Of a DNA stretch of 64,000 nt, positions 32,000-40,865 are shown in pieces (within the stretch, counting starts at the first letter, position 1; every line of letters begins with the position of its first letter). A model generated the notes under the pieces. The model ran no database searches, was not told the origin of the DNA, and saw only the letters and a list, made by a program, of their open reading frames with translations. The position numbers and the translations under genes are program-made. Origin of the DNA: Halorientalis sp. (GTDB lineage: Archaea; Halobacteriota; Halobacteria; Halobacteriales; Haloarculaceae); NCBI RefSeq assembly GCF_028275115.1, contig NZ_JAQCNH010000142.1:19501-83500 (forward strand). The letters are read 5' to 3'.

Positions 32000-33796
32000 A
32001 TGAAACTCCGCGTTCCGGAGGGGGCCGATCAGGAGGAACTGGCCGCCATCGCCGAAGCGATGGCCCAGCACGTCGCAGACACGGTCGAACTGTACGTCGG
32101 TGACGCGACCGAACCCACCGTCACCCACGCGGCGGAGGGGCGGGACGGGGCCGAACCGGACGACGGCCTCGGCCCGACCGAGCGCGAGCGGCGGTTGCGC
32201 GAGGAGATCGCGGACATCGAGGCCGGCGGTCCCGAGAAGTACCGCGAGCGTCTCGAAGAGCAGGGCAAACTGTTCGTCCGCGACCGTCTGGACCTCTGGT
32301 TCGGCGAGGACGGCGTGGCCTTTGAGGACGGACGGTTCGCGAACTTCGACGAGTGGCGTAGCGAGGCCTCGGAACAGTCGAGCGAGGAGCGAAGTGACCC
32401 GCGAGACGACGACGCCAGAGGTGAGGACGACGGGGACGGCGACCGCCTCCCCGCCGACGGCCTGCTCACCGGCGCGGCCGAGTTCGAGGGCCGGGACGTC
32501 CACTTCATGGCCAACGATTTCACCGTGAAGGCCGGCAGCATGGCCGAGAAGGGCGTCGAGAAGTTCCTCCGGATGCAACAGCGAGCCCTGAAGACAGGCA
32601 AGCCCGTTCTCTATCTGATGGACTCCTCGGGCGGCCGGATCGACCAGCAGACCGGTTTCTTCGCGAACCGGGAGGGAATCGGGAAGTACTACTTCAACCA
32701 CTCTCGGCTCTCCGGTCGAGTGCCACAGATTTGCGTGCTCTACGGCCCCTGTATCGCCGGTGCTGCTTACACGCCGATCTTCGCGGACTTCACTGTGATG
32801 GTGCGGGACGTGAGCGCGATGGCTATCGCCAGTCCACGAATGGTCGAGATGGTCACGGGCGAGCAGATCGACCTGCAGGAGCTTGGGGGCGCGGAGGTCC
32901 ACGCCCGACACACCGGCAGCGCGGACCTGGTCGCAGAGGACGAGGAACACGCCCGGTCGCTGGTGGCCCAACTGCTCTCCTATCTCCCGGACAACAGTGA
33001 CGAGAACCCGCCGAACGTCGCCGGAACCGCGCCCGCGAAACCACCCGAGGGAATCGATTCAATCGTCCCCGCGGAACCGAACAAGGGCTACGACATGACC
33101 AGCGTGATCGAGCGAGTTGTGGACGCGAACACCTTCCTCGAGTTACGCCCCCAGTTCGGCGCGGAAATCCTGACCGGGTTCGCGCGGATCGACGGGCGTC
33201 CCGTCGGCGTGGTCGCCAGCCAACCGGCCCAACGCGCCGGCGCGATCTTCCCCGACGCCGCGGAGAAGGCTGCCCAGTTCGTCTGGACGTGTGACGCCTA
33301 CGACGTGCCGCTGCTCTATCTCTGTGATACGCCGGGGTTCATGGCAGGTTCAGGCGTCGAGAGAGCGGGCATCCTCGAACAGGGAAAGAAGATGATCTAC
33401 GCCGCGTCGGCGGCCACGGTGCCCAAGCAGTGTGTGGTCGTCCGGAAGGCATACGGCGCGGGCATCTACGCGATGTCGGGGCCGGCCTACGACCCCGAGT
33501 CGACCATCGCGTTGCCGAGCGGGGAAATTGCGATTATGGGGCCGGAAGCGGCGATCAACGCCGTCTACGCCAACCGACTGGCGGCGATCGACGACGAGGA
33601 CGAGCGGGCCGAACGCGAGCGGGAACTCCGCGAACAGTTCCGCGAGGATATCGACGTACACCGGATGGCCAGCGAGGTCGTCATCGACGACATCGTCCCG
33701 CCCGGCGACCTGCGGGCGGAACTGGCCGCTCGGTTCGACTTCTACGAGGACGTCGAGAAAGACCGGCCGAGCAAGAAACACGGTACCGTCATCTGA
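32000..33796 (+). CDS. Acyl-CoA carboxylase carboxyltransferase subunit with extra N-terminal domain
   Basis: A 598-residue carboxyltransferase (about 515 in relatives). The core has the two crotonase-like halves: MDSSGGRIDQQTG, VLYGPCIAGAAYTPIFADFT in the N-half; LYLCDTPGFMAGSGVERAG and VVRKAYGAGIYAMSGPA in the C-half, with GAIFPDAAEKAAQFVWTCDA. It transfers carboxyl from biotin to propionyl-CoA or a related acyl-CoA. The first ~45 residues (MKLRVPEGADQEELAAIAEA, then MAQHVADTVELYVGD) resemble the small PccX/acc-operon protein of haloarchaeal propionyl-CoA carboxylase. An acidic insertion (about 125-155) precedes the core. No biotin carboxylase is in the window. Substrate not certain. Confidence 0.85.
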   Translation: MKLRVPEGADQEELAAIAEAMAQHVADTVELYVGDATEPTVTHAAEGRDGAEPDDGLGPTERERRLREEIADIEAGGPEKYRERLEEQGKLFVRDRLDLWFGEDGVAFEDGRFANFDEWRSEASEQSSEERSDPRDDDARGEDDGDGDRLPADGLLTGAAEFEGRDVHFMANDFTVKAGSMAEKGVEKFLRMQQRALKTGKPVLYLMDSSGGRIDQQTGFFANREGIGKYYFNHSRLSGRVPQICVLYGPCIAGAAYTPIFADFTVMVRDVSAMAIASPRMVEMVTGEQIDLQELGGAEVHARHTGSADLVAEDEEHARSLVAQLLSYLPDNSDENPPNVAGTAPAKPPEGIDSIVPAEPNKGYDMTSVIERVVDANTFLELRPQFGAEILTGFARIDGRPVGVVASQPAQRAGAIFPDAAEKAAQFVWTCDAYDVPLLYLCDTPGFMAGSGVERAGILEQGKKMIYAASAATVPKQCVVVRKAYGAGIYAMSGPAYDPESTIALPSGEIAIMGPEAAINAVYANRLAAIDDEDERAERERELREQFREDIDVHRMASEVVIDDIVPPGDLRAELAARFDFYEDVEKDRPSKKHGTVI

Positions 33797-33866
33797 CTCG
33801 GGGTCGAAACAAGGCGACCGGGTTGCAACCGAAAGGGGTGTGTACACCGCGGGGTGACGTTCCCGT

Positions 33867-34289
33867 ATGTACGACGACATTCTGATCCCGACCGACGGCG
33901 GCGAGGGGTTCGACGCCGTCCTCGACCGCGCCGTCGACATCGTCCCCGACGACGGCACCGTTCACGTCCTCTACGTCGTCGACGACCGGGCGTTCCTGAC
34001 ACTTGACGACGAGATGAAGGCAGACGTCCTCGACGACCTGCAGGCAGAGGGGACCGATGCTGTGGGTAGCGTCGCGGAGAAGCTCGAAGCCGCCGGGCTG
34101 GAGGCGGTCACCGCGATTCGACGGGGGACACCGGCCGACGAAATCGTCGCATACGCCGAACAGGAGGGCGTCGACGTGGTGACGATGGGCACCCAGGGCG
34201 ACGACTACACGCAGAATATCCTCGGGAGTACGGCGGAACAGGTCGTCGCCGACGCGTCGGTGCCGGTGTTGACTGTCGATCTGTCCTGA
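33867..34289 (+). CDS. Universal stress protein (UspA family)
   Basis: A 140-residue single-domain USP. Seen: MYDDILIPTDGGEGFDAVLD, HVLYVVDDR, and the ATP-binding loop VVTMGTQGDDYTQNILGSTA, which has the G-2X-G-9X-G-S/T pattern, ending in SVPVLTVDL. It is a cytoplasmic nucleotide-binding protein of unknown client. Located 70 nt after the carboxyltransferase gene on the same strand, possibly with a separate promoter. Confidence 0.92.
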   Translation: MYDDILIPTDGGEGFDAVLDRAVDIVPDDGTVHVLYVVDDRAFLTLDDEMKADVLDDLQAEGTDAVGSVAEKLEAAGLEAVTAIRRGTPADEIVAYAEQEGVDVVTMGTQGDDYTQNILGSTAEQVVADASVPVLTVDLS

Positions 34290-34293
34290 CGGT

Positions 34294-34973
34294 TCAGGCC
34301 GCCCCGTCTCGGTCGGCCAGTTCGACCCCGAGGTACCCGCCGAGCGACGAGAGCCCGACGACAGCGACGACCGTCACCACGAGCGCGAACAGGAGGACCA
34401 GGGCGACGGCGACAGCACCGCGGCCGACGCCGATCAGGAACCCGAAGAGAACGACCACCGGTCCCGCGGCGACGAGACCGGAGAAGGCACGGTACGGATG
34501 CCGCTACTCCCGTCACTGCGGCCGATGTAGCCCGCGACCGCACCGCCCAGCACGGGCGAGAACGGGACGAACGAGGCGACTACGGTGGCGACTGCGCCGA
34601 TTACGGCGTTGGTGGTCGTGTCCGGGCCGGTCACACCGGCCTCGGCGCGTCGGCGGCGCCGGCGGGCACGGTAAAGCTTGAACGCCACGCCAGCGACCAC
34701 GAACAGGACGCCCGTGACCGCCAGTCCGATGCCACCCCACCACGCGAGCCCGTGGAGTGTGTCGACGAGTTGCGCCTCGGTCAGGCCGTCCGACCGCGCT
34801 GTGCCCTCTGCGACGACTGCAGCGATCCGGCTCCGGTCGGCGGCCGCGTAGAGCGTGGCCCCGCCCGCCGCGGACAGCAGTCCTGCGAGGACCGCCACGA
34901 GTGTGACCACCCAGTCGGCGGTGCGGCTGACGGCCCCGGAGCCGATTCCCCGTGGCTCGGATACTGAAGACAT
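34294..34973 (-). pseudogene. DUF5518-like membrane protein with frameshift
   Basis: Starting MSSVSEPRGIGSGAVSRTAD at 34973, the frame encodes two membrane helices, the arginine-rich RARRRRRRAEAGVTGPDTTT segment and a third helix ending AGYIGRSDGSSGIRTV, then runs into IRTVPSPVSSPRD and a stop. Changing frame near 34489-34497 restores a coherent tail: AFSGLVAAGPVVVLFGFLIG, VGRGAVAVALVLLFALVVTV, then SSLGGYLGVELADRDGAA to the stop at 34294. The total length (680 nt) is one nucleotide short of a whole number of codons. This fits a single-base deletion or a sequencing error. The DUF5518 name is my best recognition. Confidence 0.65.
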
Positions 34974-34997
34974 GAAAACGTACGTCGGGTACGGATC

Positions 34998-35262
34998 TGA
35001 CATCCTCCCACGACTGAATTCGTGGGGTTCCACGGTCACAGACCGTGCCCACGACGGAGAGGTTCCCCACTCACTGACGGTGGGATTGTGGGCCGTGCCA
35101 GTACGGCCCCCGGCCGAGATACTGGGCTTCATCTACCGCCACGGTGGCGTGCGTATCCTTACTTCGGACTCAGTATCACAATCAATGCCACGAACCGTCC
35201 TAGTTGTTTCGACTGTTGTCGGATTCATTCCACGGCTGAAGCCGTGGGCTTTCTCCTCGAAA
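34998..35262. mobile_element. Remnant with IS200/IS605-type terminal palindromes
   Basis: One side starts TGACATCCTCCCACGA (34998-35013), the reverse complement of the GGGAGGATGTCA right end of haloarchaeal TnpB elements, with hairpin CCCACGA/TCGTGGG (35007-35013 with 35020-35026). The other side has CCACGGC/GCCGTGG (35230-35236 with 35241-35247) followed by GCTTTCTCCTCG. The ~200 nt between them encode no recognisable TnpA or TnpB part. It looks like an internally deleted, non-autonomous copy. Confidence 0.5.
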
Positions 35263-35322
35263 CAGTGTAACCCCGCAGTGACTGTTGCTGACACGGAAAC
35301 AGCGACGAGCGGCACGTTCGAC

Positions 35323-36546
35323 TCAGTCGTCTGCGGGTAGTTCCCGCCCGGCTGTGACGGTGGCGACGGCGTCCAGCACGTCGGTGGGTGTCGTCGCCCG
35401 CGTCGTCTCGGACGACGACGAGGTGGACAGGCCCCGCGTGTCGGCGTCGCCGCGGTCGCTCTCGACCCTGACCACCGGGAGTGAGGTGTCGAGCAGGGCC
35501 GCGACGCCGTCGGCGGCCGGCGGGTCGGCCGCGACGAGGACGTCCGCCCGGTCACGGAGTGTGGCCACGCTGTCCCGGACCGCGGCGTCGAGTGGCCCGA
35601 ACGGCGGGGCTGCCACGGCGTTCAGACCACGAGCGCGTGCAGTCTCGGCTGCGATGTCGCCGTCCGGGAGCGGGCCAGCGGTGACGGTCGCACCTGCGTC
35701 GTGGAGCCGGGCGATGACTCGGGTGGCGGTCCGGCCGGTGCCGACGACGTGGGCGGTTAGGTCCCGGTCTCGACGCTCGCCGAGCGCGGTCACTAACGGC
35801 GTCCCCGTGGTCGGATGGGTCGTCACGGCGGCGTCGGCGTCGAAGGCCGCGTCGAGCGAGGCGGTGTCCAACACGTCGGCGGGCGGCCCACTCGTCAGCA
35901 CGCGGCCGTCGGCCAGTAGGACGATTCGGTCACAGAATCGTGCGGCCAGATCGAGGTCGTGAATCGCCGCGAGCGCGGCCTTCCCGGAGGCTGTGAGGTC
36001 GGAAACCAGCGACAGCGTCTCGACCTGGTGGTTCACGTCGAGGCTCGCCGTGGGTTCGTCGAGTAAGAGGGCAGGCGTGTCCTGTGCGAGCGCGCGAGCG
36101 AGCAGGACACGCTGGCGCTCGCCGCCGCTGACCTCGTCGACGGGGCGGTCGGCGAACCGGTCGGTCGCGGTCCGGTCCAGCGCGCGCCGAACCGCCCGGT
36201 GGTCGGCCTCGTGGTCGGTCCGGCCGACGCGGGTGTGGTGTGGCGTCCGTCCCATCGCCACGATGTCCGCGACGGAGAATTCGAAACCGACGTGGGTATC
36301 CTGTGGGACGGTCGCGACCAGTCGACCGCGTTCCCGGGCCGAGCAGTCGGCGACCGGACGCCCGTCGACCTGTACGCTTCCTGAATCGGGCGTGAGGACG
36401 CCGTTTATGGCCTGCAGCGCCGTCGTCTTGCCAGCGCCGTTGGGGCCGACGAGCGCGACGAACTCCTCCTCCGCGACGGTGAGTGACACGTCCTCGAAGA
36501 CGGTGACGCCGCCACGGCTGACGGTGAGGTCGTCGATGTCGATCAC
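35323..36546 (-). CDS. btuD: Cobalamin ABC transporter ATPase with C-terminal extension
   Basis: A 407-residue protein. Residues 1-250 are a siderophore/B12-type ATPase: Walker [19 protein letters not shown], signature [18 protein letters not shown], Walker [17 protein letters not shown], and switch [12 protein letters not shown]. The remaining ~150 residues are a separate domain: [40 protein letters not shown], with alternating Ala-rich helices and short strands, unlike a TOBE domain. In haloarchaea a BtuD with such an extension is encoded with BtuC and BtuF for cobalamin import. Overlaps the btuC stop by 4 nt. Confidence 0.88.
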   Translation of the reverse strand: MIDIDDLTVSRGGVTVFEDVSLTVAEEEFVALVGPNGAGKTTALQAINGVLTPDSGSVQVDGRPVADCSARERGRLVATVPQDTHVGFEFSVADIVAMGRTPHHTRVGRTDHEADHRAVRRALDRTATDRFADRPVDEVSGGERQRVLLARALAQDTPALLLDEPTASLDVNHQVETLSLVSDLTASGKAALAAIHDLDLAARFCDRIVLLADGRVLTSGPPADVLDTASLDAAFDADAAVTTHPTTGTPLVTALGERRDRDLTAHVVGTGRTATRVIARLHDAGATVTAGPLPDGDIAAETARARGLNAVAAPPFGPLDAAVRDSVATLRDRADVLVAADPPAADGVAALLDTSLPVVRVESDRGDADTRGLSTSSSSETTRATTPTDVLDAVATVTAGRELPADD

Positions 36547-37643
36547 AGCGCGTGCACCTCCCGGTCGCGCAGCAGATAGAGGAAGAAGGGGGCACCCAGT
36601 GCGGCGGTGACGATGCCGACAGGGACCTCCGCCGGGCCGGCACGGGCGAACGTGTCGGCGGCGACGAGGAAGGCCGCGCCCGCCAGCGCGCTCGTCGGAA
36701 GCAGGATGCGGTGGTCCGGACCGACGAGCAACCGCATGGCGTGAGGAACAATCAGGCCGACGAAGCCGATGACGCCGGCGACCGACACGGCGGCGGCGGT
36801 TATCACGCTGGCGACGGCGAGCAGGATTCGTTTCGTGCGCTCCACTTCGATTCCGAGCGTGTGGGCGTCGGTCTCACCGAGCAGCAGCACGTTCAGGTCC
36901 CGGGCGTACACGTAGACGACCGCGAACGCGAGCAGGGACAGCGGCAGCGTCACCTCCACCTCGGCCCACGACGAACCCGAGAGCTGACCCATCAGCCAGT
37001 AGACCGCCTCCCGGAGGCTCTGGCCGGTCTGCAACAGCATGTACGACACGGCCGCGCCCAGCAGCGCCTGGACGGCGACACCCGCCAAGAGTAGGGTGGC
37101 GACCGGTGTGCGGCCACCCTCGCTGGCGATGGCGTAGACGCCGAAAGCGGCCAGCAGGGCACCGACAAAAGCGGCGGTCTGGAGTCCAAACGGGACCGCG
37201 AGCGGGAAGGCGATGGTCGCGACGGCGCCGACGGCCGCGCCGGAGGAGACGCCGATAATCGACGGGTCGGCCATCGGGTTGCGGAAGAAGCCCTGCATGA
37301 CCGCGCCGGCAGCAGCCAGCGAGAAGCCGACCACGGCCGCCAGTACGATCCGGGGAAGTCGCACCTGTCGGACGATAGTCTCGGCGGTCGTCGGAACCGC
37401 GAGGGAGACCGGATATGTGTATGCGACGTCCAGCACGGGCACCGGAGCCGACGCGCCAAACAGAGAGGCAGGCTCGGCGGTCACCGAAACGCCGGCGGGG
37501 ACGGCTATGGCGTTGAGCGTGGCCTTCGCGACCGTGTCGGACGCGATAGCCACCGGGCCGATGGTCGCGCTCACGAGAATCGCCGCAGCCAGGACGACGG
37601 ACAGACCGACCGACCACCAGACGGTCCGGACGCCCGTATGCAT
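36543..37643 (-). CDS. btuC: Cobalamin ABC transporter permease
   Basis: A 366-residue FecCD-type permease with about ten helices. Seen: the coupling segment [20 protein letters not shown], then [20 protein letters not shown], the typical GVSSGAA loop, [20 protein letters not shown], and the final [20 protein letters not shown]. Two additional ~40-residue hydrophilic segments lie after the first helix (residues 30-75). ATG at 37643 begins the family N-terminus ([10 protein letters not shown]). Its stop overlaps the ATPase start. Transcribed divergently from btuF. Confidence 0.9.
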   Translation of the reverse strand: MHTGVRTVWWSVGLSVVLAAAILVSATIGPVAIASDTVAKATLNAIAVPAGVSVTAEPASLFGASAPVPVLDVAYTYPVSLAVPTTAETIVRQVRLPRIVLAAVVGFSLAAAGAVMQGFFRNPMADPSIIGVSSGAAVGAVATIAFPLAVPFGLQTAAFVGALLAAFGVYAIASEGGRTPVATLLLAGVAVQALLGAAVSYMLLQTGQSLREAVYWLMGQLSGSSWAEVEVTLPLSLLAFAVVYVYARDLNVLLLGETDAHTLGIEVERTKRILLAVASVITAAAVSVAGVIGFVGLIVPHAMRLLVGPDHRILLPTSALAGAAFLVAADTFARAGPAEVPVGIVTAALGAPFFLYLLRDREVHAL

Positions 37644-37669
37644 GATATTCAAACTGGGTTGGAGTAGGC

Positions 37670-37679
37670 AAATACTTAT
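37670..37679. promoter_or_regulatory. AT-rich box midway between divergent btuC and btuF
   Basis: AAATACTTAT (nearly palindromic; AATAAGTATTT on the other strand) is centred about 31 nt from both the btuF ATG and the btuC ATG. It is the only AT-rich element in the 61-nt gap, so both divergent transcripts may use the same TATA region. Confidence 0.5.
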
Positions 37680-37704
37680 TGGATACCGACAGAGCCCAAC
37701 GCAG

Positions 37705-38808
37705 ATGCACACGCGAACACTCGTTCTCACGGCGGTGCTGCTGGCTGCTGGCGGACTCACGGCGACCGGGGCAGTCGCCGGCGGCCCACCGGTAGACAGT
37801 GTGGGACCCGCAATCGGGGCGCCAGTCGGGCAGCAGGCGGCAGTGACACAGGGTGACTGTACGTTCCCGGTCACGCGGACGGATGTGACGGGAACGGACG
37901 TCACGGTGGACCAGCAGCCCGAGCGAGTCGTCGCGCTCCAGCCCAGCGACGCACAGATACTCTGGGAGGTCGGGGCACGGGATAGAGCCGTCGGCGTCCC
38001 GAAGAACCAGTACACGTCCTATCTGAACCGGAGTGGTACGGCCGACGTGAGCGGTGAGGGGACCGTCGAGAAGGTCGTCGGAACCGACCCCGACCTCGTG
38101 CTGGCGGCGAACATCACCGACCCCGAGACGGTCGAGGCGCTCCGCGGTGCCGGACTGACGGTGTATCACTTCGCCGGCGTGGAGTCTCTCGACGGCATCG
38201 CCCGGAACGTCGAGACGGTCGGACGGCTGGTCGGCTCGTGTGAGTCGGCGCGCAGCGAGGCCGACGAGTTTCGGCTCGCGGTCGAACGCGCCCGGCAGGC
38301 CCACGCGAACGCGAGCGACCGGCCGTCGGTCCTGTACACGTTCTTCGGTTACACGACCGGAACGGGAACGCACATCCACGAGGCGGTCGAGGCGGCTGGG
38401 GGGGAGAACGTCGCTGTCGAGGCAGGACTGGAGGGGTACAGAGAACTCAGCGACGAGGTCGTGCTCGACCGGGACCCTGCGTGGATCGTCTACCCCGACG
38501 ACTACACCCTCCCCGGCGGGACGCCGTACAATGAGACGACCGCTGTCCAGCAGAACCAGACCATCGCGCTCGATTACAGCTACATCAACCAGCCAGGCCC
38601 CCGCGTAGCGATCCCACTGACCCAGCTCGCGAAGGCCTGGCATCCCGAGGGGTTGGCCGAGGCGAATCGGACAGTGAACGGGTCGGACGTGCCGTCCTCC
38701 AGCCGAACGACAGCCAGCACCACGTCGGGGAACGGTCCCGGGTTCGGCGTGGCGGTCGCGCTACTGGCGCTGTTACTGACGGCCCTGGTCACAGCCCGGC
38801 GGGACTGA
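37705..38808 (+). CDS. btuF: Cobalamin-binding protein with PGF-CTERM anchor
   Basis: A 367-residue extracellular binding protein. Seen: Sec-type signal ([20 protein letters not shown]), the BtuF/TroA-type fold with [60 protein letters not shown], and TYINQ-like C-lobe [20 protein letters not shown]. The C-terminus has a Ser/Thr linker and [20 protein letters not shown] plus RRD, a PGF-CTERM signal processed by archaeosortase A, so the protein is likely lipid-anchored through its C-terminus. Divergent to btuCD. Confidence 0.88.
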   Translation: MHTRTLVLTAVLLAAGGLTATGAVAGGPPVDSVGPAIGAPVGQQAAVTQGDCTFPVTRTDVTGTDVTVDQQPERVVALQPSDAQILWEVGARDRAVGVPKNQYTSYLNRSGTADVSGEGTVEKVVGTDPDLVLAANITDPETVEALRGAGLTVYHFAGVESLDGIARNVETVGRLVGSCESARSEADEFRLAVERARQAHANASDRPSVLYTFFGYTTGTGTHIHEAVEAAGGENVAVEAGLEGYRELSDEVVLDRDPAWIVYPDDYTLPGGTPYNETTAVQQNQTIALDYSYINQPGPRVAIPLTQLAKAWHPEGLAEANRTVNGSDVPSSSRTTASTTSGNGPGFGVAVALLALLLTALVTARRD

Positions 38809-38853
38809 GCCGCGACGGAAAGGTCCTTACCGGCGGCCCAGCCAGAGGCGTGT

Positions 38854-39132
38854 ATGGTCGAAAACGTCATTTGGCCTGCGTTCCTCGACGCGGAACTGAC
38901 CCGCGCCGAGGGTCGGCGGGTCAATCTGGAGCAGGCGGTCCCCGAACCGACCGTCGACGAGATCGCACAGGCGGTTCAGCAGGTGGGCTACGACGCCGTC
39001 ATCGAACGGGACAAACAGTACTCCCGGGAGTTCGAACCCCGGGGTCGCGTCGTCGTGAAAGACGCCGACGACGCGACGAAAAGCGACCTGCTGGGCGCGG
39101 TCGCGGCCTACCTCGACGTGATCCGCTCGTGA
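38854..39132 (+). CDS. srp19: Signal recognition particle protein SRP19
   Basis: A 92-residue SRP19: starts [20 protein letters not shown] with the conserved RRVN segment, then the central [13 protein letters not shown] helix ([20 protein letters not shown]) and [10 protein letters not shown], the RNA-binding tail. It binds helices 6 and 8 of 7S RNA and helps assemble SRP54. Immediately upstream of gar1, with 2 nt between its stop and the gar1 ATG. This srp19-gar1 order occurs in other haloarchaea. Confidence 0.93.
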   Translation: MVENVIWPAFLDAELTRAEGRRVNLEQAVPEPTVDEIAQAVQQVGYDAVIERDKQYSREFEPRGRVVVKDADDATKSDLLGAVAAYLDVIRS

Positions 39133-39134
39133 GC

Positions 39135-39362
39135 ATGCAACGCGTCGGCGAGGTCGTCCGCACTGCCCAGGGCCTCGCGGTCGTCCGCTCGCCCGACGAC
39201 GGCTACCCCGACTTCGGGACGACTGTCGTCGACGAGAATCTCGACGAAATCGGCCGGGTCGTGGACGTGTTCGGCCCGGTCGATCGTCCCTACGTCGCGG
39301 TCTCGACCGACGAGGCCGTTCGGCTACCGACGCTTTTGGGATCGGCGCTCTACGCGCGGTAA
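39135..39362 (+). CDS. gar1: H/ACA ribonucleoprotein protein Gar1
   Basis: A 75-residue Gar1: RVGEVVRTAQGLAVVRS, then EIGRVVDVFGPVDRPYVAVS, which carries the GxVxDVFGPVxxPY motif that binds Cbf5, and a short tail RLPTLLGSALYAR. It works with Cbf5, Nop10 and L7Ae in pseudouridylation. Start ATG at 39135 is 2 nt after the srp19 stop; a GTG at 39129 would overlap it. Confidence 0.93.
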   Translation: MQRVGEVVRTAQGLAVVRSPDDGYPDFGTTVVDENLDEIGRVVDVFGPVDRPYVAVSTDEAVRLPTLLGSALYAR

Positions 39363-39504
39363 GTCCTGTCTGCTCGGGAGGGAACAGCAACTCACGTCCC
39401 ACTCTTGGGGCGACACCAGCGGTGAAACCGGCTCGGACTACAATCCAAAACTTGGGCATGGAGCGCAATATCAGTGCAGTGGTCCTCGGATTCTACAGGC
39501 TGAA

Positions 39505-39543
39505 CAGGGCGAGTGCCTCGGGGCTTGCCCCGAGGTACTTCAC
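39505..39543 (+). repeat. Orphan TnpB-element right-end hairpin
   Basis: CCTCGGGG-CTTG-CCCCGAGG (39516-39535) followed by TACTTCAC, preceded by GGGCGAGTG. This is the sequence pattern at right ends of a second group of haloarchaeal TnpB elements, but no tnpB frame precedes it. AT-rich DNA follows, with the lipoprotein gene starting 55 nt later. Confidence 0.5.
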
Positions 39544-39598
39544 GAGTAAATATTGTTACTATGCCAATCGATATATCTGCAATCTTTAATATTACGAC

Positions 39599-40597
39599 GT
39601 GGACCGACGACGTCGGCAGGCGATCAAACTCGTAGGGAGTACTGGACTCGTCGCTATCGCCGGGTGTAGCAGTTCCAACACTGATGACCCTGGCACCACT
39701 CCGGAGACGACCGAGACCGGTCGTGATCCGACACCGGATTCTGAAAGTGACACGTCCACGCAAAACACGTCGCCGTCGACCGAATACCAGGAGTGGTTGG
39801 TGGCGCCGGACGCGTTTGGGGGGCGAGAACACTACTTTTTCAATACAGTCGACTACGAGCAACTCACCTCGGTGCAAAACGAACTCAGCCAGAACGTGTT
39901 TAGCCAGCTACAGTCGAACGTCAGGGTGGAAGACTTCGGGGAATTCGGTATCGGTCTGGACGATATTTCGACGCTCATCAATCTCCTCCCGATGGCCGGA
40001 ACAGGTGGACGGTGGAACGTTATCCTCGGGAGCTTTTCGAAGGCGGCCGTCGAGGCGACGTTCACCGACTCGATTACCGATTCGGGCTCCAGTGTGTCCA
40101 CCGAAACTAGCGGAGCGTACACGCTCTACAACGGTGGTGAACTGGACGGAACTGTCGCACTGGCTGACGGGGTCGTACTCTCGGGATCCAACCCGGAGAT
40201 GGACCCGACTGCCAATGTCCAGTCAGTTATCGATGCGAAGGCGGGTGAAGCGGATCGCTACGCGACGCAAAACGGAGATATGGCGACCATTACGAACGAA
40301 CTCGGCAGTGGGACGTTTCTCGGTGGCACTACATCCCAGAGGGTCACCGAAACTAACCTCGAATCCGGCCTCTTCGAAGGGCAGGTCGGGTACGGGTACG
40401 CCGACACCGTCCGCGGGGAGGTGATGGAAACCATGGAGGTTTTTCTGTTCGACGACCCAGCGAGCGTGGATATGGAGACGGTGGAGTCGTACAGAGACAT
40501 CGATCTCTTCGAAGATTTTACTCGTTTCTCGGCATCGCAGACCGACCGTGTCGTCCTCGTCACGGGAGCGGTAGCCACTGCCGACATCTACGGATAG
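39599..40597 (+). CDS. Hypothetical lipoprotein
   Basis: A 332-residue protein beginning VDRRRRQAIKLVGSTGLVAI and lipobox AGC at residues 21-23, a Tat-lipoprotein-type signal, followed by a Ser/Thr-rich linker to about residue 62. The mature domain has VNAL-type strands and helices with no recognised motif. GTG at 39599 is the first start preceding the signal; the region before is AT-rich. Similar haloarchaeal lipoproteins are species-variable. Its place next to a TnpB-element relic suggests an accessory locus. Confidence 0.65.
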   Translation: MDRRRRQAIKLVGSTGLVAIAGCSSSNTDDPGTTPETTETGRDPTPDSESDTSTQNTSPSTEYQEWLVAPDAFGGREHYFFNTVDYEQLTSVQNELSQNVFSQLQSNVRVEDFGEFGIGLDDISTLINLLPMAGTGGRWNVILGSFSKAAVEATFTDSITDSGSSVSTETSGAYTLYNGGELDGTVALADGVVLSGSNPEMDPTANVQSVIDAKAGEADRYATQNGDMATITNELGSGTFLGGTTSQRVTETNLESGLFEGQVGYGYADTVRGEVMETMEVFLFDDPASVDMETVESYRDIDLFEDFTRFSASQTDRVVLVTGAVATADIYG

Positions 40598-40865
40598 TTA
40601 TGGATTGCAAGCGGATTGAACACGAGCATTCGCGAGCGGGGCGAGCAATTCACCGGACCCGAGTGGACGGGGTGAGTGAGTCGTCCGGCAGTTCGTCCCC
40701 ACGTTTTTGCGACAGAGTAGTGGCCGCAGGCAACCACTGGGAAAGAAGACGGGTGGGTGCGACCGGGCAGTCAGTTCACTGGAGCGCATACTGAAACAAC
40801 TCATCGTGTAGACGGTACGACACAGTCTTCGCAATCCTGAAACCGGAGACGGACGAGAGAGAGGT

